Of a stretch of 64,000 nt of DNA, positions 12,218 to 26,132 are shown piece after piece. The notes beneath the pieces were generated by a model. It was not told the DNA's origin, ran no database searches, and saw only the letters and a program-made list of their open reading frames with translations. This DNA is from Glossina fuscipes (lineage: Eukaryota; Arthropoda; Insecta; Diptera; Glossinidae), in the NCBI RefSeq assembly GCF_014805625.2, contig NW_023998414.1, forward strand, positions 20,166,021-20,230,020, written 5' to 3'. Position 1 is the first letter of the stretch, and each line of letters opens with the position of its first letter. The translations under genes and the position numbers were made by a program.

Positions 12218-14912
12218 TAAACAATTAAATGCGAAAAGTTACAATAAATAAAAAAAATCTTCTTAGAAAATGTTCTGTCAAGCTTTTATTTATAAGCATT
12301 TATCAACATACATTGGTAAGTACAACTGCGGTGAACTTTTTCGCTAAACTCGAGATCAATGTCGAAAAACTGAGTTGTTTAACAGCTTGTAAGATGTAAG
12401 CTTGCCGGATGACAGTACCCTCCCACAAAATACTTTATAGTCGCATGACCGAACCGAATTAATTTCACATTGCATGCTCTCTCCACCTTAAGCTTTGCTT
12501 TAACTTTATGTCAAATTACGTAAATACATTGAAGAAAATTATCGTACTTTTGATTCCAATTAGATTCTTTTACAATAGGAACCTTAATAGATTTATTGCG
12601 GGCTGATTTAAATTTCTTGGCTTAAACATATATCGATAGAGGCACAAAAGGCGATAAGACAATTGAGATAATGTCATACTAACTAGGGGTTTTGTCTGTC
12701 CTAATTGATGCAATACAGGCTATTTACCCGCCAAAGAGGAGAAAACTCAGAGGGTGCCTCCCTAAGCCATGACAACATTAGACCGGAATTCGCCCTTTTT
12801 GACTTCCATTAAAGGTCGCCGTTGCTGGTTAGTTGCTGTCTGCCTAACTCTAAGTTACAGCTATCTACTGCTACTTATTGTAGCTTATATCTAACCTAAA
12901 TCTAATCCCTACTCAAAGTAAAGGCAAAGCGAAGGTTCGACTTTGTCTCATCACAAACTTTAATTTTACATTTGTAGCTAGCTTGGACGCTTTTGAGAAC
13001 GAACAATACTCAGGGTTAATTTGATCTATGACATTTTCGCAAAAATGTAATTTGTGACGGTTTGCACCTTTAAGTAATCTTATGTGATCGTAGTAGTAGG
13101 CTGAGGGCAGCGACTTTCAGACGGACGATTTGAACTCTGAAAATTCTCCCGACTTCCAAGAAGATTTCAAGATGATGCAAGTTGCACGCGAACTTTTGGC
13201 ATTTACTGTTTTCCTTTTCCTTGAAATAAAACGCACACACCCATATATACACATACACACGCCCATCAATAGCAATAACAAAAAGTCGATATGAGTTCGT
13301 TGCGCATGAACATGTTCCAGAGTGCTTCGTTTTTCGCTGTTGGCTGTACTCGGAGAGTTTATTGAAACACAAAGAAATCATGTTACTTGATGCGATCAAT
13401 TGCTAAATCGTTTTCCTGTTTCATCCAAGCGCTTATGGCTCTTATTGCTTTCCCTCTCATCAAAAAAACAACGTATAGTTTCTCTTAAAAACCTATTGAA
13501 TGATAAGGAAAATACGCACCTGTCAAATCTAGGGTAAACATGCTTCAATACCGGATCAACACATTGAAAAATGCTCCACACAAAATTTTAAAACAAATCT
13601 AAAAACTTAAAAAAAAAATTATTCACATATAGTGTAAGTTTATGTAAGAATATGTCATGGAAACAACAATAAAAAATTTTTTAAATATTCTTGAAGCATT
13701 TCCCTCTAAGCGCTTTAAAATATTCAAAAATTTCATAAAAATTATATATTTTTCTACAATTTTTTTAAAAAGTGAAAAACGTTCTTAATGCTTAATGATA
13801 GTCATCAAGGCTTGAGTAAAAATTTACCGTTAGCTAAACAAATATTATAAATACATCCCTGCGTTTTCGAGGTGCGTATACATACTTTCTCACCACGGAC
13901 AAATGAGAATAAAAAGGAAACGATGGAGAGCACAGCTGATTTTGACAATTAGAGAAATATCTATGTATATGTATATGGGAAAGAAAAGAAAACGCATTAC
14001 GGCAACTGCCGGCAGTATAAAGATAAAATTTTGTGTATTTTGAGACGGAATAAATTTGTGTTTATTGTTTTTTATTAATGATATTAAAGAGAAAATCCTC
14101 AGTAAATTTATATAATTATTTAAATAATTGATACTTCGGATAATTATTTTTTTGCTTTTTAAAAGAAACGTATGTAATATTCAATGCTTTTGTTTGTAAA
14201 AAATCGACGTCATTAACGTCGTCAACAATAAAAATACGCAACGGGAAAGGAGCAATGTGTGATGGCGCTTTTTTTTCATTTTGCTGTTTATAAATAAATA
14301 TGCAATTTGAATATTCACAATTTACGCTTTTAACGACTAATCTAATCGTAGACATAAAACAATTTATGAATCGAATATGACAAAAAGCGACAAGTAAAGC
14401 TTGCAAAACGAAAAAGTTATTCACAATTGAGGTCGAACAATCTAAGTCCAAATACGTAGTTTATCATAAGTATAGATAAAGAAAGCACGATATCAGTTAG
14501 CCAAGGTGTGCAAAAACCAAAGGAAATTCAGTAGTTTACAATTTCGTTTTTGTAAAAGCTTAAAAACAATAAATGAAATTCTCCACGTGCATTAATTACC
14601 ATTATCAGCTTGATTTATCGCCTTTTCAGCAGCAGTAACAATTGTTCTTTTTTTTTTTCATTTGATTTCGTATAATTTTACAGCCGGTCATCATAGCTAT
14701 CTAGTGAAGTCAATTTCATATTTTATCTATACACATGCACACATATATATTGGTTTTTGTATTTTTGAACTTAAGACTAAGCTTATAAGTATTAATTTTA
14801 ATTTCTCAAGTTTTAATATACAGAGAGTATACAAATTCCACGGCTTTCCGCAACGAATCATCGAATTGAAAGAACACCCAAAGGGAGTATTGTTGAATAA
14901 CATAAGTAGAAA
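12218..14912. other. Intergenic DNA between white and the TMEM120 gene
   Basis: This 2.7 kb spacer holds the white 3' UTR and polyadenylation signal at its start, and presumably the promoter and leader of the TMEM120 gene at its end. No coding frame, tRNA-like structure or recognisable transposon stands out. The few open frames on the - strand (for example around 14116-14451 and 13070-13399) lack family similarity and show no splice or codon signal. Confidence 0.6.
12243..12248 (+). promoter_or_regulatory. Polyadenylation signal of white
   Basis: A canonical AATAAA lies 26 bp after the white stop codon and is followed by further A-rich and then T/G-containing sequence. It would give a very short 3' UTR. 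It is the first AATAAA downstream of the stop. Confidence 0.55.
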
Positions 14913-16177
14913 ATGAATATAGACATAGATACGCTAACGAATGAATGGGATGAACTCAGCAGAGAATATTCTGAGCTCGAGGTAAGTTGAATACGTTGTT
15001 CGTTGTATAATGCAATTGATATTATGGTTCGCTTTCTATGATATAAATCTAAAAATGATGCGTAAACACAACGAGCTTATGACTCAAGTAAAAATAATAG
15101 CTATTTAAACTAGATTCATAGGTAAATTTTGTGTAAACAATTATGAATATGTTAGATTTGAAAATTTCAACTGCGCATACATGTACATATATATATAAAT
15201 TCAATTTTAATTTAACCAGCTGAAGAGTCTACACAATAGTGGTGCGAACTTTACAAGCTCAATTAAATATATATATCCGGACTTGGCCAGAGTGTAAGGC
15301 TTTGATTTACGTATCAGACAATATTCCTAGCAGTAAAAAAAAAATCTCAAAGGCAAGGCATATCCCATTTAAGGAGCTTAGCGACTCATTTCTTTTTTCT
15401 TGCAAATTTCAATATAAATAAAAAAAAAAAACAAATAAGAAAGTAATATTAAGCTGTGATCGAATTTTGTATATCTACCACATTTATATTAAAATAGAAT
15501 ATGCAGATATTTATCGGTGCAGTTTATGAGTAATGAAAAAAAAGCAAATAAAAGAAACGTGCTTTCAACCGATTTCGCGTTACCTCGTGCTCTGGGCGTG
15601 TCCCTTGACCGATTTAGTCCACTTTTAATGTCCATCTGAGTGCAAGATCTTTTAATACTCATGCCAAATTGAAAACGCAGATATTACATGTCTCTCTATT
15701 TCTTTCGTTTTTCTCTCTTCTTTATGACACCATAGGAGATATAGCCTGAGTGATTGTTCATATTAAAAAAAAGAAGCAAAAGTATATGTCACATGGGTGG
15801 GAGGAATCCTCCAAACTTTGCGTGAAAAACCTCAATCGCATACAACGATCGGCTCAGATATTTATACGCGAGGAAGGTGTGTCCAAAACTCCCCTAAGCG
15901 CCGACATAATATGGCTTGTGTTGTCCGTATGTAGAAGTGCACCCAAAGCAAGTGTCTCTACAGAGATACAAGAGATTTGTGCACCAAATAAGTCATCTAA
16001 CAAGATTGTTACACGACTTACTCAGCGTCCCCATTCCATTTATTCTGAAATCACCTGTATACTGCACAACACACTGCCAGGACTCGTCGTTCTTTAGCCA
16101 TACTGCCCGCCTTTTGAACAACCCACCAGCAAGGCTTTTTCCCACGCTACCTAATGTCTCGATTTTCACGAGCACTA

Positions 16178-16216
<39 letters not shown>

Positions 16217-19200
16217 CATCTTTCTTTCTTTCTCTCTCCTTCGCTCTCTCTCTTTCTTTCTTTCTCTTTCTCTCTCTTCAGCCCTCTCTTCCTTTAATCG
16301 TTCCTGATAACAAGCATATCCGCAAGTATAGGGGGCGTAAAAGAGTGAAACATGCGACTAAAAGAAAGGAAAGGAATATAAAGTAGAAGACTTAGGAAAA
16401 AATAAAATATGAAATTGAAATATGAAAGGAGACTAACTGTCGCACTTTGTACTCTTTTTTTTTAGTTTCTATTTCTGAACGGCCTTAATGAACCAATCTT
16501 GTCGCAATCGTACATTGAAAATGTCTGTGTCCCAAACGTAAACGACGTCTTCGTTTCAGCGTCGACTAGTTCTTGATATTCCATTACGTAGCATATCCTG
16601 CGTCACTCTTAACATTCGACGCAAGTCTCTCTTCATTCCTTACGAGCGGCGGAACGATCATAATTTTTACACAGTATCAATAGACAAGTTAAAGTTGAAA
16701 GTGAACTTTGAAAATAAGAAAAATATAAATGTTTGCAAAAGACTAGAAGCGTAAATAAATAGAAGACTTTGGCAAACGGAAGAGATTGCAATAAATATCT
16801 CGCTCCAGGCTTGAAGGATGTTAACAGAAGTGAAGTGGTTCTGTTAGCATAGTGTATAGAAAAAATCTTGCAATGATTGAAATTAAAAATAGTTCCCTGA
16901 GTAACATCAACATTTTGTCTAATTAACGATCTCGAGTGACCTCTCCTCCAGGTACACAATTACGAAACTAGTCCCAAATGCGTTTATCCAAGATTCGTTT
17001 CAAAATCGATAAAGCTCATGTACTTGATTAATTTCTTGCAATCTTTCGTTTTCCCCACAGGAATGCAACCGTACATATATTGAACTTTTGGAACAATTGC
17101 ATTCACATCAGCAGAAATGTTTCAATGAAATCAAACATCAGCGCTATCGGATGAATCAAATCTGCGCTTCATTAAGGCAGTAAGTGAAGAAAAACTTCTT
17201 TATTTAAAAAGGGACTCGAAAAAAAAATATCTAAAAATCCATAATCCTAAGGCATTCTAGCTTAAGATTAAGAAGAAACTTTAAATCTAATACGAGCTTG
17301 AGTGATTTTATCAACATTTCATTTTAATATAGATTTAAAAATGTTCAATCACCAGACGAGAAAGAAAAAATCGCCAATTTAGAAAAGAATACAATCAAAC
17401 GTAAAGCACAATTACATGAAATCGAGCAATCGTTACCAGCGAAATCGGGTCGTTATCTAAGGGTAAGAAAGAACATTTCAATTTATTACTTTGTCTGGAG
17501 CATTTTTCATTTTTATGCAAAAAATAGATCATACTGGGTGACGTGAACGTTTCGATACTCAATAGAAATGACAAAGTTCGTTATAAAGATGAATACGAAA
17601 AATTCAAATTAATTTTGAATGTTATTGGATTGTTAATGGCTTTCCTTAACCTTCTATTCAATTATAGGTAAGTAAGTTATTATAACGTAGTAAGGGGAAA
17701 CGAAGGTCTAAAATTTGAAATTTTTGATTTTGATAACTTGTTTGACTAAGGGTCTTGGAACTATCTTATATATTCCTATTGGTTTGGTATTACTGTACAT
17801 TAACCATACGTGAGTCAATTTTGAAAGTGAATGGTTCACGTATTAAAGGCTGGTGGCGAGCTCATCATTTCATATCAACGGTTGCGGCTGGCGTATTATT
17901 GGTATGGCCTCAAGGCGAACACTGGCAATTGTTTCGTAAACAATTTATGTATTTTAATGCTTACATAAGTAAGTATCTTAACTTGATTGCATATTTGAAA
18001 CACAATTATTGAATTGAAAATAATTATTTCTTATGGGAAAGGTGTCGTACAATATCTTCAATTTGGATATCAAAAGGGTCTTCTGTATCGTTTAAAAGCT
18101 TTAGGTGAACGTCACAATATGGATATCACTATTGAAGGCTTCCACTCATGGATGTGGCGTGGCCTAAGTTTCTTGCTGCCTTTCCTATTTGTGGGTTACG
18201 CTTTTCAAGCCTACAATGCCTGGACTTTATATCATTTATCTTACGAACCGGTTGATGCCCCCTGGCACGTAAGTATAAAAACTTTCACTCAGCATACACA
18301 TAGACATTCGGCAAAAAATCAACAGAGTTCCCACAAGTCAAATAAATTTCTTTAGAAATTCCCAAGCTTCCTCTTCCTTCTAATTAATCGAGTCTTACGA
18401 GGCAAGTGTAAATAAACTATTAATAGAGAACGATTTTTCAGTCGTTACTTACAAAAAATTTGAACAAATAAAAAAAGTGTATTCACTTATGACTAACACC
18501 TTTATATCCGCTGCCTTTATCCTGAAAAAGCTATATTTCCATACTCTGTAATATTGTTTAGCTGATCTTTTCAAAGTTTTGTAGAATACACATAAGAATT
18601 TTATTCTGTGTCTATTATAACTTATGAGTAAAAAGCAAAAAACCCAGAGTGCAACGGTGTTGTCCATAGTTCCTGGTGCGTGGTAGATGTGCCCCGGTTT
18701 AGCCCATTTTCAATACCAACCTGAGCCAAAGTGAGCTTGCCACAAGTTATTTGCGATCAACCAACAGCCCACGCTAAGTAGCGAACGTTTGCAATAAGTT
18801 ATAATTATTGCATCGTTCCTTCCATCTATCGACTAATAACATATGACATTTTGTAGAAAAACATATATATAGAAAATATCTTGAATATTTGAAATCATAT
18901 AATTATAAACTACGCATGTAATCACATGTCTGTGAGTGATTAGGTACATGCCTTGGGCCTATTTAGTTGAATTCCAATGTAGAATTTGAATTGAGTCTAA
19001 GCGCGTTACTTTAACAAAGCCTTGGACTAGTAAAATAAGAAAAAAGATAAGTGTAGGGATTTTGTGGGGAGGAACTAATTAGATGGAATTTCATGATTTC
19101 TGAATTTAACTTTTATCACTCAAAACCATCAGTTTTGAAATCGTTATTTCAACAGATGAACACCGAAATTAACAAAATGACGTTAGTTTTTGTTAACACA

Positions 19201-20116
19201 TCAGCTATTCTTACTTATCGGCCCTAAAATTTGCAAAAGCCTTTCTAGTTGAAACCAAATTTCGGTTTTCATCACTAAAAAATTTATCATGATGCGAAGC
19301 CTTTAGGGCCCTTAGGACCTTAACTTAAACGTCTTCATTTCAGATGGTTATCTTATAGCCTAGCAATCAAACCGGAAAGTTAAAAAAGGTCTGATTTCTT
19401 AAAATTTACCATTGCAAACTTTTTCAGGTCTCTGTGATGTGCGGTCTATTCTGGGTGTTATTCATAGGAAATTTAACTACAACTTTACTGGTAGTACCCG
19501 AGAAGATACGTGAGAAAACTAAGGAACGTTATCGTTTAATCAGCATGGGCAAATCCATGAAGTTAAGAAAGATGATGAAGGTAAGTAAGTTTTGCTTTCC
19601 ATACCTAGCAAAAAAAAGTGTCAATCAATTTTGCTTTCCATTTATAAAACCACGAAAAGTCATTGGAGTCATTAAAACTCTGTGTTCACTTAATTCAGGA
19701 AAGTGGAGCGAATTTTTTAGTTTAGGCTCCCAACACTTTAATAAATGAAAGTTGCTGGTCCTAAAGAGGCATTTAGTTTTTTGAGTGTAGAAGATGTACC
19801 GAATTACTATTACTGGGAACGAACCAAATGTAATGAATTGCTTTATTAAGGATCCAACTGGCCACTGGTAGTTTATTTAAAAAAATTTCCATGTTTTCAC
19901 TCTTTACTTTCTTAATAGTGTAGTTGCTGCTCTCCCATTAACGATCATTAACCTGATTTGCAATCTTTTAAAAAAATTTTGATTTAATTCCTCTTTTTTA
20001 TATTTATTTAGCAAAACAGCATTAGCGAAAATGATATAGATATTGCTGCAGAAAATAGCGTCGTGACCAACGTTACCAGTTCTTTGGAAGATGATGGGGA
20101 AAAGAAATGCAATTAA
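14913..20116 (+). CDS. Tmem120: TMEM120-family nuclear-envelope membrane protein
   Basis: Eight exons: 14913-14981, 17061-17179, 17333-17462, 17528-17667, 17751-17968, 18042-18268, 19428-19580 and 20012-20116; 386 aa, all phases closing. An in-frame TAG at 14907 fixes the start. Residues 1 to about 110 are a hydrophilic, coiled-coil-like N-terminus. The membrane part then carries family hallmarks [45 protein letters not shown] and the [15 protein letters not shown] segment, spread over about six helices. Vertebrate TMEM120A/B (about 340 aa) sit in the nuclear envelope/ER, share the fold of ELOVL fatty-acid elongases, bind coenzyme A and affect fat-cell differentiation; an ion-channel role (TACAN) is disputed. 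This copy has an extra acidic tail of about 40 residues in exon 8. It lies 2.7 kb downstream of white on the same strand. Confidence 0.95.
16181..16214 (+). repeat. (TC)17 microsatellite in TMEM120 intron 1
   Basis: A perfect TC dinucleotide run, extended by an imperfect pyrimidine tract to about 16290 (TTTC, CTCT units). It sits in the 2.1-kb first intron of the TMEM120 gene. The apparent Ser/Leu-rich reading frame across it is an artefact of the repeat. Confidence 0.95.
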
Positions 20117-20160
20117 TGATGAAATTTACTAAGCATCCAAATCATGAAAAAACTGCTGTA

Positions 20161-20164
<4 letters not shown>

Positions 20165-20194
<30 letters not shown>
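20165..20194 (+). repeat. (TA)15 microsatellite
   Basis: A perfect TA run about 50 bp after the TMEM120 stop codon, followed by 25 consecutive A at 20244-20268. It probably lies in the 3' UTR. Comparable TA runs occur at 21007-21025, 29538-29567, 34888-34914, 35154-35182, 35318-35337 and 56232-56267. Confidence 0.95.
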
Positions 20195-20198
<4 letters not shown>

Positions 20199-21854
20199 CG
20201 AAACGTAACCTACCGAAAACATTTGAAATTTCATTCTCATTACAAAAAAAAAAAAAAAAAAAAAAAAACCAGTCTATAGCGATTTATACCCCGAATGTGT
20301 ATAAGTAGCTAACTGATTTCTATTTATTTATATTTTAGAAAATTCTACTGTGTTTAAAAGAAAATATAAATGAAAGCAATTTTTTATAGATAGATTATAT
20401 AACATTTAACAAAACACTAAAAGCGAAAAGCATATAAAAAGAAGAAGAAGAAGAAAAGGAAAATTAAAGAGAACCGGAATTCATTGAAATCTTTTCAATT
20501 TAAATTTTAATGATAGAGCGAATGATAGTTTATTTATTTATTTATTTATTTATGCTCCCTGAACCATGTCGAGCCCGGTTAGATGGCGAATCATTGAAAA
20601 TATACTAAATAAGTTCATTCCACATATGATTATGAATTGTTTAAAATCCTTAATACATTTGAATATTTCTTTTGAATTCTCAAGTATTTTGGTTTGAACT
20701 TAATGCATTTTGTTAAAGAATTAACAACAAAATCTAAGTATATAGCAAATTATTATTCAGTTTAAAAGTTAAGTTATAAACTATTTTGTATTTAGTTTAC
20801 AACTGATTATCAAGGATAAAATTCTTTTTCAAATTACTTTAATATTACTAACGCAAAACTACGATGAATTAAAAAAAAAAAAAAGTTTAGTCTACATAAT
20901 CCAAGTAACATGAAGTTATGAAAACAACAAAAACAAGAATATGTATGTGAAATAAAAAAATAAAAGTCTTTGAAAACAATTGCAATCTATGCAAAATGTG
21001 TTTACATATATATATATATATATATCATATATTCTCACATGGTTGTGCACATTTATGTTCTGGATATAAATCATTCTCCTCCTTAGCAGTCGTTTAAGAA
21101 AGTTTAAGCGTTATTACAATTGAAATGAATACCCAGGTATGACAGCATTTATTTTTATTTACTTTTCAAAGGTTAAAGTTCGCACTTAAGCATATGGTAA
21201 CTTTTTTTCACTTTTCATTTTGAGGTGTGTCAGTCTTTCTCTCTTTTGTTTGAAAGGTTTTGCAGAGTTTTTCCCTTCATCCATCAGGTGAGTATGTTAG
21301 CTTGTGCGTAACTTAAGTGACATCCTGAAAAAGACACTGAATACGATATAACGCACAAGAGCGGCCAGTTGATCATTGCCTCTTTCTTTACACCTAACTG
21401 ACGTCTCAAGCAAATAATCGACAATGAACGATGTAATAGATTTCGGAAAATTCGACCGAATATCACTTGTCTTCCAATTTTTTCACGAATAATTATTTCA
21501 AACGTAAGCACTTTTATGTAATGAAATGACAAGATAAAGTGCATTAACACGATATGATATAAATTTTGTGTAAGATGGAAAAGTTTAGTGTGGCACGCAT
21601 GGACCCGCATTTTAGTTATACATCAGCAAATATTACCAAACGTTTTTATTTTCCTTTTTTCCTTAACTGTAGACATGTTAATGTTTGCTTTGATTAAATT
21701 GCAAGTTTAGCCAACTTCCAATGTGCATTTTCCGATATTGCTGGTAAGAATCGAAGGAAAGAACATTAGCGCTTAACGCTGTGCAATGATTTTTGATAAC
21801 ACTTGTTCATTATATATGGAACGCGATATTCCAAATAAATGTATCTGACTTTTT

Positions 21855-22110
21855 TATACCCATAAGTCGAAGGATGAGGCCCAACAGGAAGCTTCAGATA
21901 TCCCACAAAATATACATATTTTTGATCAGCATCAAATTATTGAGCGATTTGAGCACGTCCGTTTGTCCGAAAAAACCGACTTAAAACTTGGCAGAAACAT
22001 TGGAATTTCTTGCACGGAATTGCAAGTTGAAAATGGACCAAATCGGTCGAAGGGCACGCTTACACGTAAACTGACGACACCTCACATTTCCAAAAGAAAT
22101 AAAAAATTGA
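21855..22110 (+). repeat. Dispersed repeat, copies 2 and following
   Basis: The block 'aggaagcttcagatatcccacaaaatatacatatttttgatcagc' matches the copy near 480-600 in word order, followed by 'gagcgatttgagcacgtccgtttgtc' and then 'cttggcagaaacattg..aatttc'. The next interval (about 22225-22480) repeats the later words ('caacttgcaaaacattttgaaaatg'), suggesting two tandem, diverged fragments of one element. The family is unknown to me. Confidence 0.45.
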
Positions 22111-22679
22111 TTCTTTTGCTCATTACTCGTACACTACACAACAGATAAGTCTACAAAAATTTAAAAGTATATTGTATGAGCAATGCTGTACCTAGTACCT
22201 CTACATAAATAGAAAAAATTGCCAGGCGTACTCAATTTTGTATACCCATAAAATGTACAAATTCTTGCCCAATTTTAAATTCGGAATGCGTAGAAGCATG
22301 TTCGTCCATCAAACTGTGTAGTATCTATGGTAGACATTGTTCTATTAGCGATAATGAAGATATCGTGCACCAACTTGCAAAACATTTTGAAAATGAGCCA
22401 AAATTTTCAAAGGACACATCTATGCAACGGAATCGGAGCACCTTTGCTTTCCATGTGTCTTGCCAGTTACTCATAAGCTACAAACAGATGCACGATATAA
22501 ATTTGCACAATTATTTTAGAAAATGGAAAAGCCGGTCACGCCTACCTAATATTGTAAGCTATGGAAATTTAGTTTTTTCGTTGTTTTTTCAGCCGTTCTT
22601 AAGATAACGGTGGTGAGTATAAAAGATTCGGTCGCAACCGATTATAATTACTATTAGAAACTATTTCTGCTTTTTGCCC

Positions 22680-22910
22680 TGAGAAACTTGGTTTACGAAC
22701 TATCCTATGAAGATAGGTTATTACTTATATCCTTATCGTCAACGGAAAGACGTAGATTTAATCCACTTAGGGTGTCTTACGAAAATTCAAACCTAATCAC
22801 TTTATCGTATTCCTTACGGAGTCGCGCCTTGCCGATGTCATACTTAAACAAAATGTCGCGCCGTCCGATTCGCCAAATTATTTATGTCTCGGTACACTTT
22901 CAATGTAATT
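22680..22910 (+). mobile_element. Non-LTR retrotransposon relic, RT 3' part
   Basis: The frame reads LSYEDRLLLISLSSTERRRF, the same post-RT segment seen at 2255 and 48545 ('LPSYENRLLLISLLSL' in the longest copy). It continues open for about 90 codons but diverges quickly. All three copies have the same orientation. The fragment is 5'-truncated and has no detectable tail. Confidence 0.6.
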
Positions 22911-24479
22911 TTTGTGTTCGATATGTTCACATGTTTTTTAAATCCATCATCGCCGAGACGTGGTTATAATAATTAGGATTAGCGGATTGGTTGGTTCACC
23001 TTAGGCACTGGCGACGACTATTCGACCTTACGAATAAGAAATAGTTAGCTTAACCTAACTGGTCTCCCGGAATAACTGACAAGACAATTAGAATGGGGAT
23101 TTTCTTATCTTAGCTGCATACCCCGATTATTTAATCATCCGGATAGGGGATAATTGGGCTTAGCTTAGCTGCCATCGCTGAATAACTACATGGGCAGCTC
23201 TGCATAATAGCGTAGCTTAGACTTAGGCAGTGATCGGCCATCCGGTTCAAATTGCTGGCTCTCGTAACGCATTATATCCTTCAGAATCGTGAAACGCAAA
23301 AAGGTTATCATAATTGAAAAAGAGAAGAAGAAAAGTAAATCGAGTGTTCGGGATTACCTCAAACAGGTTTGCCTGTACAGGTTTTTCATCCTTAGCACCA
23401 AAAATAATTAAAATAATCCGTCGTTTGTAAAACCGGTCTTACTAAGAGCAAATCCAAACCTAAATACTTTAGGTATATACATTTTCTTGAAAGAGAATTT
23501 TCTGCAAAGTTCTGAAACATATCCCGACTAAGAAGAACGGTTACACTTCTTTCTCCTTTATTTATTTATGTCACATACTTGTTGTAAAAATGCAAATTTT
23601 GATCGCTCTACCGGAGGATGGCGGAGTGTTCATGTGTGATATGAAAACGCGTGAAGAAAGCTCCAATGGCGGCACAAAATATATATATATATATATTGTT
23701 AATCAGTATTAAACTCTTAATCGATTTAAGCGTCTCCGTCTGTCTGTGTAATGTCTGTGCTCCTGATCACAAAAGCGAAAAGTCATCATCTTTAAATGCC
23801 TGGAGCTAGTATTGTAGGTATTTAATCTAATCTTCTGTAGGCTTCGTCTTTATTGCGTAAGTCATCTAAATTGTATTTCGCTTAATCTTATTCTGTATTG
23901 GCGGTTTAATAGATAAAATAAAAAAAAAGGTTGCATAAATATTGGAAGTGCTTGCACTTAGAATACGAAATAAAGGGAGAACATCTTGCTTTTCAAAGGC
24001 AAAAAAAATTGGGTTTTTTTCTCGTTGTTTATTAACAACATCCAATAAGATAAGAAAAATTTTCATGCATACAGGTAAGTATGTCGTATCTGTACAAAAG
24101 TCAAAAGAAATTTAACACATCCACACAACAATATAGAATATCAAGCAAGACTTTTGCACTGTTCAGAGCGAAGCTTCAGAGCTTCCATAAAATATACATA
24201 TGTGGTCAGTCGCAATTACGGAATTGTACTCTTGACTATTTCTTAAACTTTATCAAAATCTTAATTTTTACAATTGTGGCAATTCCACAGCAAGGGACAT
24301 CGTTCATTAAGAACTGACGTAGATCATCAGTATATCAAAAGTGTAGAGCGAGCATAGGTATATAAAAATCTTTTCATAAAATTAAAAGTACATCCACTTT
24401 CTTAAGAATTAAAAATTTAAGTGCCTCCACTTGATCCTCGACGGTACTAATCTTAACAATCATTATAAAAATTTCTAAG

Positions 24480-24780
24480 CGACGAAATTGAGCGCCGTAC
24501 GACTTGGAAACGACTTTTCAGACGTCAAGAGTTACTCAAGAGATTAAAAGGAAATTATTTGCACGATATTCTGACTAGCGATAAAATGAGTATGCGCCAT
24601 GACAATCCCAAGCACGAAAAGAAATGGCGCAAGCCATACAAATTACTAACATTGACTGTAGAGCTAAGAATTCGTAAACTCATTTACTCGATGCGGTGCA
24701 ATCATCTGAAGGAGGCGCTACCAACAGCAGTTAATGAAATCGTTTGCGATCTTTACATTCCAAAGGGCGTGAGAAGTTAA
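24480..24780 (+). pseudogene. Mariner-like transposase relic
   Basis: The + frame through here reads ELLKRLKGNYLHDILTSDK and then DNPKHEKKWRKP. This matches the mariner segment around the first catalytic aspartate (family form: L-L-x-R-F..FLHRIVTGDEKW..YDNPKRKKSWxKPG). The GDE triad is changed to SDK and the W after it is lost, so the copy is inactive even where open. Similarity fades after about 24670, although the frame stays open to TAA at 24778. It represents a different part of the protein from the relic in white intron 1. Confidence 0.6.
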
Positions 24781-26132
24781 TTTTAACTATAAAATTTAAT
24801 TTGAAACCTAAATATTGCCAATGAAATAAATCAAATCAAGTCAAAACACCTCGATCACGTATTTCAGACATCTTCTATTCTAAATAGATATACGATAAAA
24901 GATGCCAAATTGTACGATACAAAGCGGCTAGCAATACTAGATTTAATCTTGACTTGCAATTTCTTTTTGATCTGCAAAGTCAGTTTATCATATATGAGTG
25001 GAAAATATAATGCAGATCTCACTCATTCGATGAGGATACGAATATTGATAATTAGCGCTTGTTTCCATTTCACATGCATACACATGCATATGATGGCAAG
25101 ATTAATATCCACCAAGTAACTACAATCGTTCCGTCCCGTAGTTGTACGAACTCTGTGAAATATGTCTGTCTGTCTATTCCTGATCAAATCAAAATTCTCA
25201 ATAATCAAGTGTAAAGCGTGTATTATGTATGTAGTTTTTATAATTTTCTTTTCAATCAAGTGTCAAGTAATAGTTCTTGTGTCGTACCGCCTAGAAAATA
25301 AGGAGTAAAGATATCGTCAAGTTACTTTTTATCGGAAAGCATCTTAAAGATGGGAATCAATCTCTGTTCTTGACATCTGAAAATTTGTTGACAAGCGAAA
25401 ATTTATCTCTTAAGAGTATTTGAAGTCTGACATAGCTAAATCGATTCAGAATTGAACGCTGATGTAGGATAGATAGACACGTCTAATGCACATGCGGAAA
25501 GCATTCTTATTAAAAAGTCAAGTTTAGTAAATAAAGATTTGAATTTTCAAAAAGGTATTTGAACGGAAGATCTGATAATGTTGTTTATTTTCGTTGCATT
25601 TTCTTAGCTAAGCAAAGGGTGACTTAAAACACTTTTCTATTCCCTATGCTTTTCGTTAGAAATTTTACCAAAGAGATGATATCGCTCATGAACACTTTAT
25701 CAGCTTAAAACTCGCCTGCTTTGTGGATGTACAAAGTACTAAGGTTATGCTAATGGACAGAATAAAAAATTATTCCGACTTTGGGATTAATCGCAGACAA
25801 TACGGTTTCTATAAATTTTAAAATATTTGTAGAGAAAAAAGGCTTCTTAAGCAAGCAATTGCTCTGAAGTTTAATTTAAAGATTTCGTGCGAATGGATAA
25901 AAACTATATATATATATATATGCGTCCGCATACATATACACATGCATTTATCACCTGTGAACCGAATGGTAATTAATTTTCATGGTTTACGTATGCCATA
26001 AATTTTCACAAAAGAAATGAGCGAAGGATTACAGTAACGTTATGCCAGCACATACAGACACATAATTTTCAAGATATACTAATGTATGTATGTAAGAAAG
26101 TAAAAATAAAAAATAACAAATAAGAAAATTAC

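Noticed and set aside
15916..16386. 156-codon Ser/Leu-rich frame
   Set aside because: It is an artefact of the (TC)n and TTTC repeats in TMEM120 intron 1.
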